From assembly GCA_002245135.1 (NCBI GenBank), contig NGBS01000295.1, positions 248,001-312,000 on the forward strand: a stretch of DNA of 64,000 bases, in the 5' to 3' direction. Numbering within the stretch: the stretch's first letter is position 1; every line of letters starts with the position of its first letter. The position numbers were made by a program, and so were the translations under genes. This stretch comes from Proteromonas lacertae. Lineage: Eukaryota; Sar; Bigyra; Opalinata; Proteromonadidae. Under the pieces are notes generated by a model. The model saw only the letters and a program-made list of their open reading frames with translations. It did no database searches and was not told the origin of the DNA. Shown one piece after another: positions 49,745 through 59,184 of this stretch.

Positions 49745-52700
49745 ATGAGTGATAATTTATTTAATGATATTAACAAGAATGGATATAAGGTATATTGATA
49801 AATTTCTAAACTTTAGGTCGCCAATTGTGTGAATAGAGAAAGCAGTGTATTATATGAGATAAAAAATGTATATGACGATAAAATGTATTATTTAAAAGCC
49901 ATCTTCATAAAAGATAAGAATATGAGTAAAGCAAATGATTTCTGTGTTATATTAAACAGAATTAAGGCAATGAATTCTACTTATTTAGTTCAATATGTAT
50001 CATATTACTTAATGGAATATTGTGTTTACTACATATTACCAAAATTCGAAATATCTTTACAGACAATGCCTCATAATCTAAATAGTGAAAGTGGTGATGG
50101 AATATTTACATTAATTAAATGTTTATGTGAAGGTACGAAAGAATTACACGAAAATGGGATAATAAATGGAAATATAAAACCATCAAATATTTTCTTATGT
50201 AAAAACGAGAAAGGAGAATTAGAATTTAAGATAAGTGATTATTGCTATAATAAAAAATACTGGAAACATGATATGAGAGTTTGTGAGTGTAATATACAAT
50301 ATATAAGTCCTGAAGAACTAGAGAATAGAGAGTTAAATGAGAAAGTTGATGTTTGGAGTATTGGATCAATATTATATGAAGTAGTTAATGGATATTGTGG
50401 ATTTGGAAATGGAAGTTTATATGAGAAGATGAACAATCTAATAAATTGTAGATATTTACTATCAAATTGTGAATTTAAAGGAGTTTATGATAAAGAGATA
50501 TTTGGTATGATATTTGTGAAAAATGTGAATGAAAGAATTAGTGTTGATAATCTTTTATCAGTAATTAAAAGTATATATCATAATATAGTTTAATATAAAT
50601 AGAGTTGATTGAAACAACATATTTACCTGTAGAAAAAGTTGAAGAAGAAGGAAAGAAAATGATTTACAATAAAAATTGTCAACAACCACAACATCAATTA
50701 CAACCTCAACCATGTCAACATCAATATAAACAACAACCATTACAGCCAAATAAATTCATAAGTTTAATCAATGATATAAAAGGGAATTATAATAATTCAA
50801 ATATTAAACCACCATCACCACCTCCACTTCCACTACAGCAACAATATCCTCCACCAATTCCACAATATTCTAATTATTATCCTTCATATATAGATAATAA
50901 TCAAATGCCATTTTATTCTCCACAACCTCAAATCCCTATTCAGAATTATAATGTTAATCAAAACCAACAATTTAGTTATTATCAACCTCCTCCTCCACTT
51001 CCTCCTAATCAACAGAATTATCAATATTTACCACCTATTCCACCTCCACAAATCCAACAAAATCCTTATAAAATGAATTATTATCCACCAATACAACCAC
51101 AATCTGAAGAATATCTAGAAAGAAAACAGATGAAGAAAATGCCTTATTATAAAAGTAAAAGAAAGTATCTGTCTTCACCATCAGAATCATCTGAAGAAGA
51201 AGATATTGTTAAAGAAAATGGAAATATAAAGTATCTTAATCATTATAATATACAAAGACACTCATCATCAACTTCACCATCAACTTCACCATCATCCTCT
51301 TCTTCATCTTCTGAGGAAGAGATTGTTAATAGAAAAAAGAAAGATGAAGATGATAAAGTATTAATTAATATGATGAATTTATATTTTTTTAGATAATTGA
51401 ATTTTTCATGAATGATATTAAAGATATCTTTAAAAATCCAGACACAATCGGAATTAATAAATATGTCGAATATAGTAATGTATATAATCATATTTATAAT
51501 TATACATAGTTTATATTTCCTTGTTTTAATCAATTATCTCCATTATTCAACGAAAAAATCAAAAAGCAATTCATTACAAATAATGTGATAAGAAAATATT
51601 ATTATTCATTAATTGAATCATTAATATATATTTGCTCGTATATATAACAGTTTTATTGTTATGCTAATAGAAAAAGTGATAATTTAAAAAGAACAGCATC
51701 GATCCATTTATTAAATATAGCAATAAACAGTATGAAATATACATTCAATGATTCAAAATTGTTACTATCGTTAAATAAATTGCTTGAAAGTAATAATAAA
51801 TAATTAAATATACTAATAATAGATTGTCGAAACAACCAATTCAAAAAGAATAAAGAATTAGAAGAAATAAAAAAAGAAGTATCAAATAAGCAAATTAATG
51901 AAATTATTTATAAATATTATATAAAAGAAGATGAAAATGATATAAAAGAAGAAGATATAGAAATACTGAAAGAAAATAACATTAAAGAAATAATTTCCAT
52001 ATTATTAAATAAAGAAGAAGTAATATTTAATGAGATAGGTTTATTAATGATAATGGATAGTAAAATTGAATATAAAAGTATAAGTTTATATAGTGTGTAT
52101 TATAAATAGTTGGAGAAGATAAGAAAAATAGAATATTAAAAAAGTTGTTAGATAAATATGAGTGTAAGAGATTGCTTAAATGTTTATGTTTTTTTATTGA
52201 TGATAAAAAAAATATTGACACTATAAATAGTGTTTATGGGAAGAATATTATCATCAATTTATTATATATACACTCTTATTTAAATAAAGAATCCATCATA
52301 CTTTTAATCGAATATTTGAAAGAAAATGACTTAATTGATGAAGTAGAAAAATATAGGATTAGAATAGAACTTAGTAATTCTTTTATAAACGGTGAACTTT
52401 ATGATATATTTTATTATTACCATTACAAACCTATATATCAACTAAATGAAGAAGTATTAATAAAACCATCAATTGAAGGAGAAGGAGGAGTATTTACAGT
52501 TCATCCATCATTACCTGATGGTTTAATATTAGATAAAGAAAGAGGAATAATTCATGGAAGAGTAAATATAAAAACAGAGAAGAAAACATATGAAATAACA
52601 TGGAAAAATGATAAAAGAGAAAAAAAAGAAAGTATTGTAATAGAATTTGAGAATATAGATATGAGTGGTTCATTACAAATACTCATTAAATTATTAACAG

Positions 52701-52903
52701 GAAAGACTTTTACAGTAAACGCAAATCCAGATTGTAGTGTGTATTATCTAAAGAAAAAAATATGTTTAATTGAAGAAATACAACCTGATGAAATAAGATT
52801 GATACATAATGGCAAACAATTGGAAGATTGTAAAATACTGTCTGATTATGATATTCATGAAGGTTATATGTTGTATGTAGTGTTAAAATTGAAAGGAGGA
52901 TAA
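49745..52903 (+). CDS. Pseudokinase, proline-rich linker, helical and PIG modules, C-terminal ubiquitin-like domain ending GlyGly
   Basis: Eight exons (49745-49789, 49817-50570, 50603-51357, 51393-51479, 51510-51637, 51671-51789, 51823-52077, 52110-52903) total 2,937 nt, 978 aa, with all seven introns (27-35 nt) in phase. Residues 16-267 are a kinase fold with IINGNIKPSNIFL for HRD and SDY for DFG, so the catalytic Asp is lost. Residues about 290-430 are rich in Pro, Gln and Tyr (QPPPPLPPNQQNYQYLPP). A Ser/Glu stretch follows (SSPSESSEEED), then a helical block. From about residue 650 it is homologous to the BTB genes: LLNKEEVIFNEIGLLMIMDSKIEYK, a PIG strand (HPSLPDGLILDKERGIIHGRV) and a ubiquitin fold (LQILIKLLTGKTFTVNA ... 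LIHNGKQLEDCKILSDYDIHEGYML) ending KLKGG-stop. The apparent TAA at 51645 is removed by the 51638-51670 intron. Role unknown; it combines a signalling-type domain with a potentially conjugation-competent terminus. Confidence 0.78.
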
Positions 52904-52948
52904 ATAACTAGTTTAAAACAATTATACTACTGTTATATTTCTTATTCT

Positions 52949-53782
52949 TCATATTTTATATTCCATATATAAAAGATTATCAACACTAATTCTTTCATTC
53001 ACATTTTTCACAAATATCATACCAAATATCTCTTTATCATAAACTCCTTTAAATTCACAATTTGATAGTAAATATCTACAATTTATTAGATTGTTCATCT
53101 TCTCATATAAACTTCCATTTCCAAATCCACAATATCCATTAACTACTTCATATAATATTGATCCAATACTCCAAACATCAACTTTCTCATTTAACTCTCT
53201 ATTCTCTAGTTCTTCAGGACTTATATATTGTATATTACACTCACAAACTCTCATATCATGTTTCCAGTATTTTTTATTATAGCAATAATCACTTATCTTA
53301 AATTCTAATTCTCCTTTCTCGTTTTTACATAAGAAAATATTTGATGGTTTTATATTTCCATTTATTATCCCATTTTCGTGTAATTCTTTCGTACCTTCAC
53401 ATAAACATTTAATTAATGTAAATATTCCATCACCACTTTCACTATTTAGATTATGAGGCATTGTCTGTAAAGATATTTCGAATTTTGGTAATATGTAGTA
53501 AACACAATATTCCATTAAGTAATATGATACATATTGAACTAAATAAGTAGAATTCATTGCCTTAATTCTGTTTAATATAACACAGAAATCATTTGCTTTA
53601 CTCATATTCTTATCTTTTATGAAGATGGCTTTTAAATAATACATTTTATCGTCATATACATTTTTTATCTCATATAATACACTGCTTTCTCTATTCACAC
53701 AATTGGCGACCTAAAGTTTAGAAATTTATCAATATACCTTATATCCATTCTTGTTAATATCATTAAATAAATTATCACTCAT
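52949..53782 (-). CDS. Truncated pseudokinase copy (arm B)
   Basis: Two exons (53782-53738, 53710-52949) give 268 aa. The first about 260 residues are identical to the N-terminus of the gene at 49745, including NGNIKPSN and VDVWSIGSILYEV. At 52969 the repeat ends, and the frame continues for only a few non-homologous residues (MEYKI) before a stop. It therefore lacks the proline-rich, helical, PIG and ubiquitin-like modules. It could make a free-standing pseudokinase domain, or be a non-functional by-product of duplication. Its stop lies 46 nt from the stop of the full-length gene, to which it is convergent. Confidence 0.75.
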
Positions 53783-54113
53783 TCTATCACTTTGTCAGCA
53801 AGAAAATAAGCAAAAATCTTCAAAATGGCTTGGTAGAAGCTTGATAAAAATTTTGATTTTTTTGTTATTGCAATCCCTTTTTAACTCTTTCCTTTATTAC
53901 GAAAGAAATTGTCTATAAGGGAGATGTATATTAAATATTTTAACTACTTGCTTTAATTAATCAAATAATTTGTTGAATCAAACCTGGCTTTCTATAAACT
54001 GATGATTATTTTAAAAATAACTATTATAGTTACATATTTCAATAAAATGAAAAAATAGAATTACCAAAAAAATCCCCGAATTAAAAACGATCGAATTTTC
54101 ACAAATAATTGGA
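53783..54113. promoter_or_regulatory. Divergent promoter between truncated pseudokinase and BTB gene (arm B)
   Basis: Reverse-complement copy of 49414-49744, with the same 331-nt length. No ORF; probably drives both arm B genes. Confidence 0.55.
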
Positions 54114-55878
54114 ATGAAATTAATAAATTCTGAAATTAAAGCCAAAGGGTATAACATATATGTAACAGACATATTTATAAATATCTATTATTATAGTATA
54201 GGAAGAACTTTAGTGAATAAAGGGTTTGGAGATATGAAAGTGATAATAAAAGGAGAGAAAGTGTCATGTGTTAAATTCATACTCATTCGTGGAAATAGGA
54301 CCTTTCGTAAGTTAATTGATGATGAAAAATTTGATGGAGAGTTAGAGTTATATGATTGTTGTGATATTGATAGTTTTTTAGAGATAGAGAAGTATTACAG
54401 TGGTGGAACAATGGAATTGAAAGAAAATAATGTATGTAAAATTCTTTTATTCTGTATTTATTATGATGATATGTTTTTATTACAAAAATGTAAGAAATAT
54501 ATTAAAAATCATTTAAATGATTCAATGACTATGGAAATATTTCATTCATTATATGAAGTGAATTGCAAGAATATAAATGATATAAAGGGTATATGTGAAG
54601 ATTATATCAAAAGAAATGGTTATATATATTTAAAAAATGAAGAATTATTATTCAAACTAACAATCGAAGATTTAGAATTAATATTAAGATGTAAAAATCT
54701 GATAATTGAGAATGAAACTTGGTTGTTGAATAGATTATTGAAACGGAAAAATGAAAATGAAAATGAATTAAATGAAGAATTTGTTAAGTTGTTAAAGAAG
54801 TTTGTTCATTTTGAGAAGATAAATGATGAAGAACTATCAAATGAAACAGTGTCAAAAATGAAAGAATTGAACTTATATAATAAAGTAGATAGAACAAATC
54901 ATATATCAATAGATTTAAGAGAGATTGTAAATGATGTAATCAAAAGAATTATATTTAAATACTATGTAGAAGAAGATAAAACTACAATAGAAGAAGATGA
55001 TATACAAATTTTAAAACAAAATAATCTTCAAGATGTCATATCTATATTGTTAAATAAAGATGAAATACAGATGAAAGAAATTGGATTATTAATGATAATG
55101 GATAGTAAAATTGAATATAAAAGTATATATTATGAATAGTATGATTTTATTAATAGTAAGAAATGAAGATAAGAATGTAATATTATTAGAGTTACTGAGT
55201 AAATACAAAAGAAAACCAAGTAATAGAATTATTAAATGTTTAAGCTTTTATGTAGATAATAGAAGAAGTATTGATATTATAGAAAATCTATGTGGAAAAG
55301 AAATGTTATGCAGAATAATGAGTTACCATTATTATTTAGATGAAAATATATTACCTGAAATAATATTTGATAAATCATCAAATAGGAATAATTCAAATCC
55401 TCAGTCTTATTATTTATTACAAACAAATAAAGAAATAATAATTTATCCTTCATGTTATACAGAAGGTGAATTTTCTGCAAATCCTCCATTACCTGAAGGA
55501 TTAAATATTGATAAAAATACAGGAGTAATTCATGGAAAAGTATTAAATAAACTTGAAGAAAAAGAATATGAAATCACTTGTAAAGATGTATATACTTCAA
55601 AGAAGTTTAAAATATCATTAGAATTTGATAATATTAATATTAAGGATGTTTTTACTATTTATGTAAAACAGTTAATCGGCAATTCATATACATTTAAAGT
55701 TTGTAAACATTATACTGTTGATTATGTTAAAGAAAAAATACAGAAAATAGTAGGAATAAAAGTTAGTTATCAGAGATTGGCATATGAAGGTAAAGATATA
55801 GAAGATGATAGAGAGCTATATGATTATGGCATTCATGAAGGCTCTGCATTGTATTTAGTGTTAAGATTGAGAGGATAG
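54114..55878 (+). CDS. BTB-BACK protein with PIG and ubiquitin-like domains (arm B copy)
   Basis: Three exons (54114-54148, 54197-55122, 55157-55878) give 560 aa, the same structure as the arm A gene. Changes relative to arm A include Ile to Phe in the BTB (DDMFLLQKC), IKGICEDY for IKDMCEDY, LLKRKNE for LLKWKNE in BACK, NPPLPEGLN for NPSLPEELN in the PIG strand, and ELYDYGIH for ELSDYGIH in the ubiquitin fold. It also ends LRLRG with one Gly. No frameshift or stop has accumulated. The substitution of the BACK Trp and the Ser to Tyr change in a usually conserved ubiquitin-fold segment may indicate relaxed constraint, or simply allelic-level variation. Confidence 0.82.
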
Positions 55879-56253
55879 AATATGACAAAATATTATTATG
55901 ATTATAACCTTCTAATTATCACATATCATATACATATTTTCTATATATAGTATTTATTGGTGAAATAAAGAAATATAAATGAATTGCCTAATATGTTATA
56001 ATTTATAGCTAAATAACTATATCAGCTTAAGAAGTGATATATAAACACTAACATTTACTTATACAATAAGAAATGAAATAAAATTGAGAATTATTTCGAT
56101 TTTAAAAATGTAGATCATTAGTACCATATATATCATATACATTCATGATTTCATTACTTTCATATTCCTTTGCATTATAGAATAGAATATGTATTTGTGT
56201 TCCAGAATTTTTCGTTTAAATCCCCACATTTAAAAGATTAATTTTTGATTGAG
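55879..56253. other. Intergenic region, end of arm B to the GH27 gene
   Basis: Arm B homology ends at about 55952. The rest is AT-rich, with no gene seen; the GH27 promoter must lie here. Confidence 0.6.
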
Positions 56254-57619
56254 ATGAAATTCTTTTTAATTTGCTTGTTGGCTACAGCTTTTGCTCTAGA
56301 AAACGGTTTAGCTAGAACACCACCAATGGTATAAATGCATAATTTTATCTTTATAGGGTTGGATGTCATGGGAGAGGTTTGCTTAGGTTTTATTATATTT
56401 TATAGATTTATGTGTGAAGTAGACTGTGTGAAACACCCTGATGAATGCATTAACGAACGTTTAATTATTGAACAGATTGATAGAATTGCTGAGGATGGAT
56501 ACAGAGATGCTGGTTATAATGTATATTTGTATTTTATTTTTAATATTAGTATGTGAATATTGATGATTGCTGGGAATCCTACGAAAGAGATGAAAATGGA
56601 AAACTTCAAGCTAATAGCACCAGATTCCCACATGGAATGAAATGGTTAGCAGAGTATGCTGAAAAGAAAGGAGTTTTATTAGGAACTTACACAGATTTTG
56701 GTTATAGAACATGCGGAGGTTATCCAGGTACTTTGGGATATATTGATGTAGATATCCAAACATTCGCTGACTGGAAAATGAACAATCTTAAGGTAGATGG
56801 TTGTTGGGCAGAAACTGCAATCTTCAAGGATGGATATACCAACATCTCAAAAGCCTTTAAAAAAGCTGGAAGAGAAATGGTATATGCCTGCTCATGGCCA
56901 GCTTATGATAATACCGTCGATTTCAGATATTTAAGTGAAATCTGCAACTTATGGAGACCATATGCTGATATTTACCATAGTTGGCATAGTTTGAGTGATA
57001 TTATCAGACAATGGGGTGATCAACAAGCTAGGTATACATAATTATATTTTTAATAAATTCTAATTTACCTATTTATAGATATGCTCCAGCTAATGCTCCA
57101 GGTCATTGGGTAGATCCAGATATGTTAGTTACAGGAAATGCTGGTGAAGGCCTAGGATATGAAGAATACAAAACACAAATGTCATTATGGGCAATATTCG
57201 CTGCTCCCTTATATATGGGAAATGATTTAAGAAATATTACCAATGAAGAGAAGGAAATCATCCTTAATCGTGATATAATTGAAGTAGATCAAGATCCTTT
57301 TGGTGCAGCAGGAAGAATGTACTTCAGAAATGAAATTTACGAAGTATGGGCTAGACCATTAGATAATGGTGATTGGGCCGCTGCTATTTACAATAAAGAC
57401 AACAATAACCAAACTTTGACATTTGATCCTCACTACATTGGTTTAAGAATCCCAACCCAAATCACATTAAGAGATTTATGGTTGCATAAGGATGTAGTTT
57501 CATTAAAACAAGGAGAAATATGGGAAGCTGGAACTTGTATATATATATTTTTGTTTTAAATTATTATTTTTATAGTCAAACCACATGAAACCAAGATTTG
57601 GAGAATCAGATTTGAATGA
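56254..57619 (+). CDS. GH27 alpha-galactosidase / alpha-N-acetylgalactosaminidase, secreted
   Basis: Several exons, with introns near 56332-56356, 56372-56409, 56520-56552, 57030-57079 and 57536-57575, give about 400 aa. A clear signal peptide (MKFFLICLLATAFA) precedes LENGLARTPPMGWMSWERF. GH27 signatures are the YVNIDDCW block, LKVDGCW with the nucleophile Asp, RPYADIYHSW with the acid/base Asp, GHWVDPDMLVTGN and AAPLYMGNDLR. The substrate-recognition loop reads CSWPAYDN, the Ser/Ala form typical of alpha-N-acetylgalactosaminidase; alpha-galactosidase A has CEWPLY with Glu/Leu. So terminal alpha-GalNAc is the likelier substrate. It probably works in a lysosome or food vacuole. Cysteines in MCEVDCVKHPDEC match the family's N-terminal disulfide region. 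Confidence 0.9.
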
Positions 57620-57746
57620 GCAATATTAATGTGATGATTCACTAATCTATTGTTGTTTTTGGGGTGTTAATAAAAGAAAATGAAATAATGAAACGAATAA
57701 ATATTTTTGAACATTTTTTATCATTCTTGCTTTTTATATCCAATAG

Positions 57747-58056
57747 ATGGTAAATTACGATAGTTGGGATCAATTTGTAGATGATTCAAAGAGATTATAC
57801 CTTCAAAATCCATTCAAAGTATTATTATTCTCTTCCTTTACTGATTTAGTTTCGTTCAACTCTAAAGTTTCGACGTGATAAAGCAGTTGTTGTAATGAAA
57901 TGCACAGATGATAATCAAGTATTTATTTTGCATTATAAATCATAGTGTTTGAAATTTACCACAGATCAACAGGAACAGTATCGTATAATGGTTGGTTTTA
58001 ATCAATGGCTAATGGAACAAATGGCAGAAGCTCCAGACACTACGTCAGAAGAATAA
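57747..58056 (+). CDS. SRP9: Signal recognition particle 9 kDa protein
   Basis: Three exons (57747-57818, 57850-57918, 57946-58056; introns 31 and 27 nt) give 83 aa, close to the 86 aa of animal SRP9. Conserved residues include YDSWDQFVDDSKRLYLQNPFK at the N-terminus, RSTLKFRRDKAVVVMKCTDDNQCLKFTTDQ and a C-terminal helix (MVGFNQWLMEQM). SRP9 pairs with SRP14 on the Alu domain of SRP RNA and causes elongation arrest. The start ATG opens the typical M-x-x-Y-x-x-W motif. It lies 127 nt downstream of the GH27 gene on the same strand. Confidence 0.9.
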
Positions 58057-58220
58057 ATAATCAATTTCTTTGTTTTTTCACATTTTTTAAATTATTAATT
58101 ATTGTAATAGTATCATTTTATGTAATATAAAACAAAACAACATAATAAACGTTCGTTTATTAAAAAAATATATTTATTAGAAATAAAATTTATTATTTAT
58201 TTTCAAAACAAATCTGTTTT

Positions 58221-59017
58221 TTATACATCATCAAATGGATTATCACTTGGTAAATTATTTCCATAAGCATGTTGTGTAACATAAGTACTGGATGGATTTA
58301 CTGGAGCACCACCAACAGCAAATGGATTGTCGCTTTGAACAGCTGCAGAAGGTGCCTATAAAGTATATACTAAAAATACGTCTACATTGTTAACGAGGGA
58401 AGCTTTACGCTCAGTAGATGCTGGAGCAGATTGTACATGAACTCCTGGTTTTTTGCCTGTAGCATCAGCTTTGTATAATTCACCTCCATATGAGAAGGCT
58501 GGATGGCTGTAAACTATCCAACAGTTGAATATTCCATTGACAAATGTGCAGATACCAATGATGATGGATAACCACTCGGTATTAGAAAAACAAAGTGATC
58601 CAAGGCTAAATGTATATTAAAAAGTGATAAATACAATATTAAAAATAAGACACGACCGATCCATGAGAATAAAAAGCCAAAATTCTCACGTATATATGTT
58701 GTAGCAAATCCACATTGTAATTCGAAGACTATTAACATCAATCCAAATACACTATGAATGTGTAAACATTATAATAAGCATACATGGCATAAACACAAAG
58801 CCAGAAAGATATAAAATTGAATTCACATATTTTAAAGGCAAATCCAATGGGGTATAACGCCATTAAAGCTATGCCATTAATTGTATTCACTATTCTCAAC
58901 AACCATAGCACAGTACTTGAGTTAAGGGACTTTATTCTATGAAATAAATATAATAATCACTTACTTATCACCAACTCCTTCTGAAGGAGGCATGGCTGGT
59001 TGAACTTCTTCCTGCAT
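58221..59017 (-). CDS. COPI-associated / TVP15-like four-helix membrane protein with NPF motifs
   Basis: Five exons encode about 220 aa. Four hydrophobic helices are visible: VLWLLRIVNTINGIALMALY, FISFWLCVYAIVFGLMLIVFE, FGFLFSWIGRVLFLIFLGSL and WLSIIIGICTFVNGIFNCWIVY. The block ENFGFLFSWIGR followed by a Gly-rich helix resembles the COPI-associated protein family (Golgi, includes TVP15). The cytosolic C-terminus has two NPF tripeptides (SDNPFAVGG and SDNPFDDV-stop), the ligand for EH domains, implying sorting in endocytic or Golgi traffic. SCAMPs also carry NPF and four helices, but their NPFs are N-terminal and their E-peptide is absent here. The short N-terminus MQEEVQPAMPPSEGVGDK precedes helix 1. 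Confidence 0.7.
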
Positions 59018-59184
59018 CTTCTTTGAACGAGATTAAAAATGAAAAGAAGAATCAGCAAATCAAGATCTTTGGTTTGACACAATCAAGCTTCAAAAATGTT
59101 TTTTGTGTTTTTTGTCAAAACAAAGAGTGAGATATGTTTTGTTTAACCCTCATAATAAAACACAAAGAATAAGTATTACAGTCA

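Larger units (their letters stand above)
47575..50558 (+). repeat. Large inverted repeat, arm A (about 2.98 kb)
   Basis: Reverse-complement partner of 52969-55952. Paired positions sum to 103,527 at the BTB stop codons (47649/55878), the BTB starts (49413/54114), the kinase starts (49745/53782) and the inner edge (50558/52969), so there is no net insertion or deletion across the arm. The arm contains the BTB gene, a 331-nt divergent promoter and the first two exons of the pseudokinase gene. Confidence 0.95.
52969..55952 (-). repeat. Large inverted repeat, arm B (about 2.98 kb)
   Basis: Reverse complement of arm A; the spacer between arms is 2,410 nt. Differences are few: the translated pseudokinase part is identical, while the BTB/ubiquitin-like part shows roughly ten amino-acid changes. 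Confidence 0.95.

Noticed and set aside
51645-51647. In-frame TAA that seemed to end the pseudokinase gene before its ubiquitin-like part
   Set aside because: A 33-nt GT..AG intron (51638-51670) removes it and keeps the frame; total coding length is then an exact multiple of three.
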